Assembly (NCBI RefSeq): GCF_017603965.1
Contig: NZ_CP071955.1
Span: 744,001 to 808,000 of the forward strand
Reading direction: 5' to 3'
DNA length: 64,000 bases
DNA from: Xanthomonas fragariae
GTDB taxonomy: Bacteria; Pseudomonadota; Gammaproteobacteria; Xanthomonadales; Xanthomonadaceae
The translations under genes were made by a program, and so were the position numbers. Every line of letters starts with the position of its first letter. Within the stretch, counting starts at the first letter, position 1. The notes below the pieces were generated by a model, which was given only the letters and a program-made list of their open reading frames with translations, had not been told where the DNA came from and ran no database searches. Below are positions 1 through 9,115 of the stretch, piece by piece.

Positions 1-1725
1 GACCGCGGTGCCGTGCCGCAGGACATGCTCAGCACCGGCAGCCTGCGGCTCAAGGACATCGTAGAACCCGGGCGCATGGGCGCCCTGCCGATCCCGGAGC
101 TGCGCAAGCGCAACATGGACACCGACGGTGACGATGCGTTCGTGTACGCGGGCTACCCCAGGCTGGCGGAGCTGATCGCGCGCGAGATGGCCGATCGTGA
201 GGTGCGGCGCGGCCAGCCACGCTCCTTCAAACCGCCGAAGACGGCCACGCCGGCCATCGACCCAGACACCGGCCACTACCAGCCCGGGCGGCTGTCCGAG
301 ATCATGTCGCTGCAGCGTGGCGGCCAGGTCATGGGCGCGGCCAGCACCCTGGCGGCGCGCTTCATGGCGCAGCCCGACCAGCTGCGCGAGGCAATGGCGC
401 GCAAGATGATGTTCGGTACTTACGACGGCATCGAGCGCGACCTGCGCGACGGCTTGCGCCAGGTGCTCGACGGCGAGACCACAGATCCCCAGGTGTTGGG
501 GCAACTGCGCGCCCAGGCGCACGAAGCGATCGGACGCGCCCACCTGCCCGAGGCGCGTGAAGCGGCCGAACTGCTGCACGCGCAGCTGCTTGAGCTCGAA
601 CCGGCGACGGCTCGCTCAGCCGAGGCGCCGCACCTGCCCGACGCGCTGGCTGAAGCGTTCCCAACGCTCGCCCGTGCCTACATGGCCGCGCCCGATGCCG
701 ACGCACGTCTGCGCGCCATCCTCGACAACTACCCGGTGTGCCGGTTATCGCACGCGCAGTTCCCGGAGGGGCAACCGGGGTTCATCCCCAACGAGCCGGA
801 ACTGAGCATGCGCAACCTGTTCACCATCGCCATCAAGGTGGGAACCGATGCGCTGAAATCCGACACCGGCACAGCGCTGTTCGCCAAGATCGTGGAGTCT
901 TGCGAACGATCCGAGCGAGCGTTCGCCGAGCGGGTGCGCAGCGTGCCGTACGGCAAGGCGACTGCCCGGGCCATGCACGAGGGCCGCTTCGACGCCGAGC
1001 AGACCAAGGTGCTCCTGCAGAACATGCCGACGATGGCTGCAGGCGTCATGCAAGACGCGCTGCACGCGCTGCAGCAGGCAGGCCTGATCGACCCACCGCC
1101 ACCGCCGGCCGAGCGCCTGCGCGCCGTGCAGCCCGAGGACATCGTGCGTGCGGCCCAGGCTCTGCGGACACGCGCCAGGGAGATGGAGCCCGTGGTCACC
1201 GACATGCTGATGCGCGCCGTCGAGCTCCACGGTGGGCGACTGGAGGGAATGCGCCATCAATTCAAATCGCCCGGCTCGCTGGTGGAAAAATTCGAGCGGC
1301 AAATGGCTTTGAAACAAAAGACCCTGGAAGAAGCGGCCGCTGGCATAAACGACGCCCTGCGCTATAGCGTGGTACTGGAGCCGCGGCACTTCACCGCCGG
1401 CCTGCGCGGCGTGCTGGCTTCGCTGGACGATCAAGGCCATGTGCGCGTCAAACTGGTCAACCTGTTCACGCGGCACCGGCAGGCATTCAAGGCAGTCAAC
1501 GTCACGCTGCGCAGCCCCGAAGGCGCGCTCTGGGAGATCCAGTTCCACACGCCGGACACCTTCAAGCTCAAGGAGCAATTCCACGACCTGTACAAGCACA
1601 GCTTTGCGCTGCAGCTTAAGAGCGCCTCACAGGTCGATCAGCGCCAACTGCAGGCGCCGGCGCAGGCCGCCTTCAGCAGCGTGGAGGCGCCGCCAGGCTG
1701 CGAGGAGATCGACGATTGGGAATAA
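1..1725 (+). CDS. C-terminal part of a large protein with a RelA/SpoT-like domain; possible secreted effector
   Basis: The frame is open from base 1, so this is the 3' end of a longer gene whose start lies outside the window; about 574 codons are visible before TAA at 1723. The first two thirds are alpha-helical and Ala/Arg/Glu-rich without a motif I recognise. From about 1260 to 1620 the protein resembles the RelA/SpoT nucleotidyltransferase fold. It has a KSPGSL segment, then INDALRYSVVL, then an AFKAVNVTLRSPEGALWEIQFHT segment in two parts (AFKAVNVTLRSPEG, then WEIQFHT) and a final HDLYKH. The Glu of the EIQF strand, equivalent to the conserved ExQ of that fold, is present. Large effectors of plant pathogens often end in enzymatic domains and the neighbourhood suits Xanthomonas. 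The effector call is inference; a different large toxin or a non-secreted protein is possible. Confidence 0.55.
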   Translation, partial: DRGAVPQDMLSTGSLRLKDIVEPGRMGALPIPELRKRNMDTDGDDAFVYAGYPRLAELIAREMADREVRRGQPRSFKPPKTATPAIDPDTGHYQPGRLSEIMSLQRGGQVMGAASTLAARFMAQPDQLREAMARKMMFGTYDGIERDLRDGLRQVLDGETTDPQVLGQLRAQAHEAIGRAHLPEAREAAELLHAQLLELEPATARSAEAPHLPDALAEAFPTLARAYMAAPDADARLRAILDNYPVCRLSHAQFPEGQPGFIPNEPELSMRNLFTIAIKVGTDALKSDTGTALFAKIVESCERSERAFAERVRSVPYGKATARAMHEGRFDAEQTKVLLQNMPTMAAGVMQDALHALQQAGLIDPPPPPAERLRAVQPEDIVRAAQALRTRAREMEPVVTDMLMRAVELHGGRLEGMRHQFKSPGSLVEKFERQMALKQKTLEEAAAGINDALRYSVVLEPRHFTAGLRGVLASLDDQGHVRVKLVNLFTRHRQAFKAVNVTLRSPEGALWEIQFHTPDTFKLKEQFHDLYKHSFALQLKSASQVDQRQLQAPAQAAFSSVEAPPGCEEIDDWE

Positions 1726-2052
1726 GCCCTGCCTTTGCGCGGCGCACGCCGCAGTAGGAGCGGTATGAGGCGCAGTTGAACAGAAAAACGAATAAGCCCG
1801 GGACCAACCAGGGTTGCTGACGTATTGCCGCATGCCGACGCTGGCACCCGGCGTGAGGTTCTGGGCACGCAGGTTATGAATGCACCGAACTGGGCAGTGC
1901 AGCACTGCACTGCGCTGCGCCTCGCAGGCGGCCATGGCATGTCACCCAGACGGCCCTGCATCTGCCGCGCGTGTCCACGAATACATTTCCGTGGCACACA
2001 CTACAAGGCGTTTTCACTCAAGCGCTCAGGCGTCTTTCGCTATCATCGCGCA
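1726..2052. other. Gene-free stretch upstream of slt
   Basis: About 327 bases between the large-protein stop and the chosen slt start. A frame in phase with slt is open from 1825, but its codons look non-coding and it lacks the family's N-terminus. I see no convincing gene, RNA or strong promoter; slt control elements presumably lie in the last 100 bases. Confidence 0.5.
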
Positions 2053-4026
2053 ATGACTTCTGCCCCTTGTCTTGTCAGTATTTTCGTCGGCTTGCTGTGC
2101 CTTGGCAGCACTGCGCTGCATGCCCAAAGCCTCGACCCGCCGTTGATGGCCATGCGCGATGCCATCGCTGCCGTAGAGCGCGGCCAGTCCGATGCCGGTC
2201 AGCTCAGCGCGTTGAGCCGACATCCGCTGTATGGCTGGCTGGAACTGGCCACGCTCAAGCGCACTATCGACAACGTCTCAACCGCACAGGCGCAGGCATT
2301 TTTGCAGCGCTACGCAGGCCAGCCGGTGGCCGAGAGCTTTCGCAGTATCTGGCTGCCGGCGGTGGCGCGTCGTCAGGACTGGACCACGCTGCTGGCGAAC
2401 TGGAAGCCCACCGACAACGCGGGCCTGCGCTGCGCACAGCTGACCGCGCGCCAAGCCACTGGCAAGGCCGATGCGCGGTGGAGCCGCGATGCGCTGACGC
2501 TGTGGCGCAACGGCAAGGCGCTGCCCGATGCGTGCGACCCGGTGGTCGCCGGGCTGGATGCACGCGGCGATCTGACGCCCGCATTGCGTTGGGAGCGCGT
2601 GGAAGCGGCTGCCGATGCGCAACTGCCTGCGGTGATGCGCACTGCCGCGCGCGGATTGCCGGCCACCGAATTGGCGCTTGCCAACGATTACGCCGCCTTT
2701 CTCGACAAGGTGCATCCGCGTGCCTTGATCTGGCCGAAGACCGAGCGCAGCCGCCGCATCGCCGTCGATGGCCTGGCCACATTGGCCAAGACCGACCCGG
2801 ACGCCGCCGAGCAGCAGCTTCCCCAATTCGCCACAGCGCTCGGCTTCAGCGAGGCGCAACGTGGGCAGGTGCTGTACCAGATCGCGTTGTGGACGGTGGC
2901 CTCGTACTTGCAGGGTTCGGCACGCCGCCTCAACGCAGTGCCCGATGCGTCGTACGACGAACGCCTGCACGAATGGCGCGCGCGCGAGGCGATGTCGCGC
3001 GGCGATTGGCCTGCCGCGTTGGCCGCGATCCGCAAGATGCCCGCGACCCAGCGCAGCGATTCGCGCTGGCAGTATTTCGAAGCACGCCTTACAGAGAAAA
3101 CCGGCACTGCTGCTGCCGCACAGCCGCTGTATCGCGCGGCCGCGCAGTCGCCGACCTTCCACGGCTTCCTGGCCGCCGACCGCCTGCAGCAGCCGTACCG
3201 CCTGTGTCCGTGGGAGCCCAATGACAGCCCGCAGGCCAAGGCCACTGTTGCGCGTGATCCGGCCTTGATCCGCGCGATCGCTTTGTTCCAGATCGACCGC
3301 CCCGGCTGGGCGGTGGCCGAGTGGAACGATGCTGCGACCCGCTTCGACGACACGCAGCGTCGCCTGGCCGTGGAAGTGGCCAGCGACAACGGATGGTTCG
3401 ACCGTGCGGTGTTCGCGCTTGGCAAGCGGTCGGACGAACAGCGTCTATATTCGCTGCGTTTTCCGCTGTATCACGACAACAGCATTCGTCGCGAAGCAGC
3501 CAAGAACGCGATCGACCCGGCCTGGGTGGCGGCGGAGATTCGTGCCGAAAGCATCTTCAATCCACGCGCGCGCTCGCCTGCCAATGCGATGGGCCTGATG
3601 CAGGTGTTGCCTGGCACCGGCGCGACCGTGGCCCAGGGCATCGCCCTGCCCGGCTACATGGGCGCGACCAGCCTGTACGAGCCGGACACCAACATCGCCA
3701 TCGGCACTGCCTATCTACGCCAGCTGCTCAACACCTATGGCCTGCCCTATCTCACCATCGCCGCCTACAATGCCGGCCCCGGTCCCACCGGCCGCTGGCA
3801 GTCGCAACGGCCGGGCTTGGAGCCGGATTTCTGGATCGAGACCATCAGCTACAAGGAAACCCGCGAGTACGTTGCGCGCGTGCTGGCCTTCAGCGTGATT
3901 TACGACTGGCGCCTCAATGGCGACATGTTGCCGCTGAGCGATCGCCTGATGGGCAAGCTGGCGGACAAGCGCTTGAAGCCGGTGTGCACGCCGGGTCAGG
4001 CGGACAATAACGTGGCCCAGAACTGA
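2053..4026 (+). CDS. slt: Soluble lytic murein transglycosylase
   Basis: Periplasmic enzyme that cleaves the MurNAc-GlcNAc bond of peptidoglycan, leaving 1,6-anhydro ends. I start it at ATG 2053 (657 residues, close to E. coli Slt70) because it begins a hydrophobic signal peptide ending near ALHAQ; the frame is open further upstream but those codons do not look coding. A long helical superhelix (residues ~30-470) precedes the goose-lysozyme-like SLT domain. There EIRAESIFNPRA carries the catalytic Glu, followed by NAMGLMQVLPGTG and the AAYNAGPGP substrate-groove motif. It stands alone, upstream of cca. Its TGA overlaps the first bases of a palindromic repeat. Confidence 0.93.
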   Translation: MTSAPCLVSIFVGLLCLGSTALHAQSLDPPLMAMRDAIAAVERGQSDAGQLSALSRHPLYGWLELATLKRTIDNVSTAQAQAFLQRYAGQPVAESFRSIWLPAVARRQDWTTLLANWKPTDNAGLRCAQLTARQATGKADARWSRDALTLWRNGKALPDACDPVVAGLDARGDLTPALRWERVEAAADAQLPAVMRTAARGLPATELALANDYAAFLDKVHPRALIWPKTERSRRIAVDGLATLAKTDPDAAEQQLPQFATALGFSEAQRGQVLYQIALWTVASYLQGSARRLNAVPDASYDERLHEWRAREAMSRGDWPAALAAIRKMPATQRSDSRWQYFEARLTEKTGTAAAAQPLYRAAAQSPTFHGFLAADRLQQPYRLCPWEPNDSPQAKATVARDPALIRAIALFQIDRPGWAVAEWNDAATRFDDTQRRLAVEVASDNGWFDRAVFALGKRSDEQRLYSLRFPLYHDNSIRREAAKNAIDPAWVAAEIRAESIFNPRARSPANAMGLMQVLPGTGATVAQGIALPGYMGATSLYEPDTNIAIGTAYLRQLLNTYGLPYLTIAAYNAGPGPTGRWQSQRPGLEPDFWIETISYKETREYVARVLAFSVIYDWRLNGDMLPLSDRLMGKLADKRLKPVCTPGQADNNVAQN

Positions 4027-4169
4027 GAGCGACCGACAAACTACTGCGCTCACCGTCAGGCGGGCGCGGCCGGTGCCTGGAATCGGCATGTACCGCTCGT
4101 CCACCGTGGTTCTGAGCGCGCCGTCCGCACTCCACTAACGACTGCTCGCTACGTGTTGCTAGCCACTCC
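4026..4169. repeat. Palindromic dispersed repeat, copy A (degenerate)
   Basis: Starts at agagcgaccgacaaac on the slt stop codon and ends at tgttgctagccactc. It is a diverged member of the family seen intact at 14399, 49405 and 52890, sharing the internal segments around gcgcggccggtg and ccgtccgcac and the near-inverted ends. Confidence 0.75.
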
Positions 4170-4204
4170 AGGAGCGCGCACGCCGCATCGGGCATCATGT
4201 GCGC

Positions 4205-5431
4205 ATGAAAACCTATCTCGTTGGCGGCGCGGTCCGCGATGCTCTGCTTGGTCAGCCAGCCGGGGACCGCGACTGGGTCGTGGTCGGTGCCGATCAGGCA
4301 CAGATGGACGCGCTGGGTTTCAGGCCGGTCGGCAAGGATTTCCCGGTATTTCTGCATCCGCGCAGCGGCGAGGAGTACGCGCTGGCACGCACCGAGCGTA
4401 AATCCGGGCGTGGCTATCGCGGCTTCGTGGTGGATGCCGATCCGTCGGTGACGCTGGAAGAGGATCTGCTGCGTCGCGACTTCACCATCAATGCGATCGC
4501 ACGCGACGAAGACACTGGCGAGTTGTTCGATCCTTACAATGGCGCACGCGATTTGCAGGCGCGCGTGCTTCGCCATGTTGGGCCAGCGTTTGCCGAAGAT
4601 CCCCTGCGCGTGTTGCGCGCGGCGCGCTTCATGGCGCGGCTGGCACCGCTTGGTTTCACTATCGCGCCGGAAACGGCTGCATTGATGCGCGAAATGTCAG
4701 CCAGCGGCGAATTGGACAGCCTGGTGCCGGAACGTGTGTGGCAGGAGCTGCGTCGCGTATTGGCCAGTGCACAGCCATCGGCATTCCTGCGGACCTTGCA
4801 CGATACCGATGCACTGCGCAGCATCCTGCCCGAAATCGATGCATTGTATGGTGTGCCGCAGCGCGCCGATTTTCACCCGGAAGTGGACACCGGGATTCAC
4901 CAGGAAATGGTCAGCGACATGGCCGCGCGATTGGCACCCGGCGATGCGCTGGTGGGCTTTGCTGCGCTCACCCACGATGTGGGCAAGGCACTCACGCCAC
5001 CTCACGAATGGCCACGCCACGTGATGCACGAACAACGCGGCATCGCGCCATTGCAGGCACTGTGCGAACGCCTCAAGGTGCCGCAGGATTACCGGCAACT
5101 CGCCGTCACTGCCTGCCGCGAACACTTGAACGTGCATCGCCTGGCAGAACTCCGCGACCGCACCGTGCACGAGCTGCTGGTGCGCTGCGATGCCTTCCGC
5201 CGGCCGGAGCGCATCGCACAACTCGCACTGGTCTGCGAAGCGGACAAGCGTGGCCGACTAGGCAGCGAAGAGGCCGCCTACCCGCAGGGCGAAGAACTCA
5301 AACGTTTGCATGCCGTCGCGCTGGCGATCAATGCGCGCGACCTGGCAGCCGCGGGGTTGCAAGGCCCGCAGATCGGCGAGGCATTGGCCAAGGCACGGAT
5401 CGCTGCGATTTCCGATGCGCGCACAAGGTAG
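4205..5431 (+). CDS. cca: Multifunctional CCA-adding tRNA nucleotidyltransferase
   Basis: Adds or repairs the 3' CCA of tRNAs in the cytoplasm. The start is ATG 4205, giving the family-typical [12 protein letters not shown]; a GTG two codons upstream is the alternative. The class II nucleotidyltransferase signature is complete: GGAVRD, then DRDWVVVGA with the metal-binding acidic pair, [15 protein letters not shown], and [12 protein letters not shown]. After the body and neck comes an HD phosphohydrolase domain ([13 protein letters not shown] near residue 260), as in E. coli Cca, which has phosphatase and phosphodiesterase activities. Length is 408 residues against about 412 in E. coli. The gene converges on the zeta array. 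Confidence 0.95.
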   Translation: MKTYLVGGAVRDALLGQPAGDRDWVVVGADQAQMDALGFRPVGKDFPVFLHPRSGEEYALARTERKSGRGYRGFVVDADPSVTLEEDLLRRDFTINAIARDEDTGELFDPYNGARDLQARVLRHVGPAFAEDPLRVLRAARFMARLAPLGFTIAPETAALMREMSASGELDSLVPERVWQELRRVLASAQPSAFLRTLHDTDALRSILPEIDALYGVPQRADFHPEVDTGIHQEMVSDMAARLAPGDALVGFAALTHDVGKALTPPHEWPRHVMHEQRGIAPLQALCERLKVPQDYRQLAVTACREHLNVHRLAELRDRTVHELLVRCDAFRRPERIAQLALVCEADKRGRLGSEEAAYPQGEELKRLHAVALAINARDLAAAGLQGPQIGEALAKARIAAISDARTR

Positions 5432-5514
5432 ATGTCGGCGGATGTCACAGCTGGATTCGTCGCGCATTTCAGCCACGGTGCACGCCGCAACCGGCAGCTC
5501 CTGAACTTGCCGTC

Positions 5515-8490
5515 TCAGAGGGTCATGCCGGGCTGTGATTGTGATTGCAGGCGGTCTTGGGCGATGCGCTGGGCGATCTGTGCATGCTGCAGATCGCCTT
5601 CCTGCGCCACCTGCATCGAGGCCTGGATCGACGGCGCCGGCGCGTGCATCGGCACGCATGCGCAACCGAGCGGGTGGTCGTTATTGGACGCATACACCGT
5701 ATTGCGCGCCACATAGAATTCGCCCTTCCAGCCGGGCTTGAAGTAGGACTCGTTCAGCGCCGCGGTGATCTGGGTCAGGCGCTCCTCCGAAAACCGATGG
5801 CCTTGCGCCTGCATCCGCTCCTGTACGTCCGCATACAGCGCATGCCGGGGATGGGCGGGGTCGCTGTAGGGCAGCAACCCAGGCAACGGCTGCGTGCGTT
5901 CGCCCTGGGCCGCAGCAGCGGTGGCCGGCTGTTCCTTGTCGCGTTGCGCATCGCGGGTTTTTTCGTCTTCGGCGCGTCGCTCGTGCTCGCGCTGCTGCTC
6001 CTGTTTTTGCTGCTGTTGGTGTTGCTGCTGGTGTTGCTGCAATTGCAGCTGCTGGTCCTGCTGCAATTGCCACTGGCGTTGCTGTTCTAGCGCTTGCGCG
6101 TGCATGTCCTGCTGCTGCCCGGACTGCGCGCTGGCGCGCGGGCTCGGCGCTGCTTGCATCGCTGCGGTCTGGTGAGGTTGTGGAGGTTGCTGCGGTTGCA
6201 CGGTCATCGTAGGCAGCGTTGTCGCAGCCTGCGCCTGATGGCGTGCCTGCACCTCGCTCATTGCCTGGCGGATGTCTTCGCTGCTGGTGGTTGCTGCGAC
6301 GCGTACCACGGCATCGGCATCGCGACGCAGATGCTGGATCGGGCTATCTACCGAATAATGCCCCAAGGCATCGCGTTGCAAGGCCAGCGAGGTGGTTGCC
6401 GCATCGATCCCGTGCGCATCGCGGGTGCGTTGCACGGCAAGCTGGATCGCTGCTACGGTCGTAGCGTTGGGCGCAACGCCATAAGCGATATAAGTTGCCT
6501 GGGTGTTGGCTTGGTCCTGCTGTTGCAGCGTTGGCCTCTGCCGCGCGGGCATCTGCGCCATCGCCTGTGCATGCTGCTCCAACGCAGGTTGCAGCCGCGC
6601 GCGCGTGGTTTCCAGTTCCAATGCCACATTGCCTTGGGCAACCTCCCCTTGGTGGTGCCACCGGCCTTGCGCATCACGTTGATAGTGTGCGCCGTTCGAT
6701 GCTTGCAGCGAGTCCGGGTTCAATGCGGTTTGCACAGCGGCAGGCATGGGCCCAATATCGTCCCAGCCGTTGCGCTGGTGTGCCGCTTGATAGGTCGCTG
6801 CAATCACCGCTGGCCCACGGGCGATGTTGGCTTCCACCACTTGAGCCGCTTGTCGGTCCAATGCGGCATTGCGCTCGGGGCTTGCAGGATCAACCGTCCA
6901 TATCGGCCGATCGTTCTGGTCTACTTCGTCGGCCACCATCCGCGACCACTGGCCATTCGCAGGATCATGTCGCCAATCCCTTTGATAAAGGTGGGAGGTA
7001 TCCGTCTCGCTGGATCGCTGCACATACGGATTGCTGGGCTGCACCTTGCCCAGCGCCTGTTCCGTCGCTGTGCGACTGGCGTGATAATTCAGCTCGCGTG
7101 CTTTTTCTGGCAGCGCGAACATGGCCTGCTTTTGCGATGTATCCACGCCATCATTTTGCAGATCGGTTTTTTGTTGCCGCAGCCACTGAGTGCCGTTGAA
7201 TTCCCAGCTCACGCCCTCGTTGTCGGTCTGCGTATAGATCCGACGGTTATCCCAACGTGTCGCGGCCTTGTCGGCAGCTGCACTGAACAGATACCCATCG
7301 GCCAGCACCAGCGCGACTGGGCCGGCACCTGTTGTGCCCACCACGGCAGCGGCGGCGGTTCCGCCTGCCCAACCACCCGCGCCGCGGGCGCCGAAGTGCA
7401 ATGCTTCCGAACGTGCAGCGGTGAGGTTGTCCTGCGACAGCAGCGTGCTCACGCGCTCGCCGGTTTGCACCGCATCGTAGGCGCTTGCCGCGACTCCCAA
7501 ACCCGCCAGGCCTGCGGTCATTCCTGCGCGGTGCAGGCCGGGGATTTCAGGCTCGGGCACGGGAATACGCGCGGGCGGAGCGCCCGGGCGCACGAGTTCG
7601 TCGATGGTGGCGATGCCTTCCAGCCGACTGGCAACCCCGTCGCTGACGTTGAGCTCCGCGTGCTCGGCGAGCAATTTCGCGCTGATGGCAGGATCGGAAT
7701 TGGGAATGTCTTGCGCATGTGCTGGCAGATCGCGATGCCAATCGGCTTGTTGCTGCCATTTCTCGCGCAGCTGCTGTGTGACGGCAGGATCCTTGAACCA
7801 CGCATTGCGCGCTTGCTCCAATGCCTGTGCGGGGGCACGCGCGTCGGTGCGGCTGTCGTAGAGCTCTGCGCCCTGGCGATTGAAAATGCGGATTGGCGCG
7901 CTGGTCTGCGCGTGTACGGTGTCCAGGCTGATCGGCAGTTTGGTGTAGATGGCTTCGCGTGCGCCTGCGGGGACGTAGCGGCCGTGGCCTTCTCGATCCA
8001 GTTGCTGAGCAAATCTGGCGTCAACACCATGCTCGCTTTCCAGCTTGTGCGCGGCCATTACGCGCACTTCGACATCGTAACCGCGTGCTTGCAAATCCTT
8101 GATCAGATCCGAACTCCACTGGCCATTGCTGAGCGTGGTGTCGAAGATCAGGTTCTTCCTGCCGTCGATGGTGGCCTGCAATAGTTCGTCGGCCCAGCGG
8201 CTGGCATCGGGGTGGGTGTAGCCTGACCATGTGTAGGGGTGGGCGTTGCGGAGGGCTTCTACTTGAGGATGGAACTCTCGCAATTCGTCTGGATCGATCT
8301 TTACTACATCTTGGTTGAGTTCAAGTTCGGCTACTTCGGCAAGCCTTCCCTTACCCGCGCCCGGCTGGCCTGCAAGGATAATGGCTTTGGGGTTTTCCAA
8401 TGATGACTTTTTCAATAAACCAGCTGCTTCAATAATCTCTTCACTGAATATTTTATTATTATAAAATTTGCTGAGCCTATAATCAGTCAT
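5515..8490 (-). CDS. Zeta-toxin-like kinase with C-terminal XVIPCD-like tail (module 1, full length)
   Basis: 991 residues. Residues ~36-200 match zeta/PezT kinases, which phosphorylate UDP-N-acetylglucosamine and block wall synthesis. The Walker A motif GQPGAGKG is at ~41-48, IDPDELREFHP at ~65-75 carries the Asp used as catalytic base in the family, and LIFDTTLS follows. A Gly/Ala-rich, partly hydrophobic middle (~330-400) is followed by a very Gln-rich stretch (~790-840). The last ~120 residues (DPAHPRHALYADV, ERLTQI, then a Gln-rich end) resemble the XVIPCD tail that addresses Xanthomonas type IV secretion effectors to VirD4. It is last in the operon, and its ATG overlaps the preceding stop by eight bases. 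I am confident of the kinase; the secretion tail is a pattern match from memory, and antibacterial use is inference. Confidence 0.8.
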   Translation of the reverse strand: MTDYRLSKFYNNKIFSEEIIEAAGLLKKSSLENPKAIILAGQPGAGKGRLAEVAELELNQDVVKIDPDELREFHPQVEALRNAHPYTWSGYTHPDASRWADELLQATIDGRKNLIFDTTLSNGQWSSDLIKDLQARGYDVEVRVMAAHKLESEHGVDARFAQQLDREGHGRYVPAGAREAIYTKLPISLDTVHAQTSAPIRIFNRQGAELYDSRTDARAPAQALEQARNAWFKDPAVTQQLREKWQQQADWHRDLPAHAQDIPNSDPAISAKLLAEHAELNVSDGVASRLEGIATIDELVRPGAPPARIPVPEPEIPGLHRAGMTAGLAGLGVAASAYDAVQTGERVSTLLSQDNLTAARSEALHFGARGAGGWAGGTAAAAVVGTTGAGPVALVLADGYLFSAAADKAATRWDNRRIYTQTDNEGVSWEFNGTQWLRQQKTDLQNDGVDTSQKQAMFALPEKARELNYHASRTATEQALGKVQPSNPYVQRSSETDTSHLYQRDWRHDPANGQWSRMVADEVDQNDRPIWTVDPASPERNAALDRQAAQVVEANIARGPAVIAATYQAAHQRNGWDDIGPMPAAVQTALNPDSLQASNGAHYQRDAQGRWHHQGEVAQGNVALELETTRARLQPALEQHAQAMAQMPARQRPTLQQQDQANTQATYIAYGVAPNATTVAAIQLAVQRTRDAHGIDAATTSLALQRDALGHYSVDSPIQHLRRDADAVVRVAATTSSEDIRQAMSEVQARHQAQAATTLPTMTVQPQQPPQPHQTAAMQAAPSPRASAQSGQQQDMHAQALEQQRQWQLQQDQQLQLQQHQQQHQQQQKQEQQREHERRAEDEKTRDAQRDKEQPATAAAAQGERTQPLPGLLPYSDPAHPRHALYADVQERMQAQGHRFSEERLTQITAALNESYFKPGWKGEFYVARNTVYASNNDHPLGCACVPMHAPAPSIQASMQVAQEGDLQHAQIAQRIAQDRLQSQSQPGMTL

Positions 8491-9115
8491 GGTTTGTCAT
8501 TCCTTCAAGGTAGGCGAGCAGGTCGGACATTGCACCCATGTTCAAACTAGCGTATCCAACTGCAGAGTACTTTTTATTGGCCTTCTCAATCGCCTCCGGA
8601 TCACCACTGGATTTGGCAGCGTTGAGTTCCTTGCGGGCTTCGGAGAAGAAGGACCCTAGCCTCCCTTCAAGGGCCCAAATGGCACCCTCAAATGGCATCA
8701 ATTCATACGGCTTTTGGACATAAGCATCGAGGACGTCCTGAAGACGTTGGATCAGCTCCGGATAGTCCTTCAGAATTTCCCGTAATTTCTGCGGCACGGG
8801 CGGCGGTGGAATCGGTTTTTCATTGAATGGATGATTGAGCTTGAACATGTCGGAGTCGCCGATATCGGACAGGGGAGCTTGCGGCACCATAGGCGCATCG
8901 GTATCGAGTGTAGGCGTCTCCAGCACCGGCTGCTCCCACGGCGCGCGCTTCGGCTTGCGCTTGACCTGCACCGGCAGCCCGCCATGTGGCAATGGACCAA
9001 GCTCACGCACCGTGCGCTCGTTGATGATTTGCAGGTCGCGCAGCAGCTGCGCTGCATGCGCCTCCACAACCCGGCGCGCCAATGCAGCGTAACGTGACTC
9101 CGGTTTATCGCTCAT
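8483..9115 (-). CDS. Small partner (candidate antitoxin/immunity) protein, module 1
   Basis: 210 residues from ATG 9115 (MSDKPESRYAAL). I prefer this start to the in-frame ATG 60 bases upstream because it follows GAGGGCGATAAGCAG and overlaps the previous stop as ATGA. There is no signal peptide, membrane segment or known domain. The first ~100 residues are shared with the other two partners: a helix, then a Pro/Lys/Arg-rich linker around KRKPKRAPWEQP. The C-terminal ~100 residues are helical and copy-specific. Overlap with a kinase toxin downstream suggests a cytoplasmic antidote or, less likely, a chaperone. It does not resemble epsilon or PezA; the function is inferred from position only. 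Confidence 0.7.
   Translation of the reverse strand: MSDKPESRYAALARRVVEAHAAQLLRDLQIINERTVRELGPLPHGGLPVQVKRKPKRAPWEQPVLETPTLDTDAPMVPQAPLSDIGDSDMFKLNHPFNEKPIPPPPVPQKLREILKDYPELIQRLQDVLDAYVQKPYELMPFEGAIWALEGRLGSFFSEARKELNAAKSSGDPEAIEKANKKYSAVGYASLNMGAMSDLLAYLEGMTNHD

Noticed and set aside
1825..2052. 76-codon upstream extension of slt
   Set aside because: It would put a non-hydrophobic, Arg/Cys-rich stretch before a clear signal peptide.
6094..8184. 696-codon plus-strand open frame opposite the module 1 kinase
   Set aside because: Antisense shadow of a high-GC gene; it recurs opposite module 2 (9190-10704) and module 3 (11909-13177) only because the real genes are duplicated.
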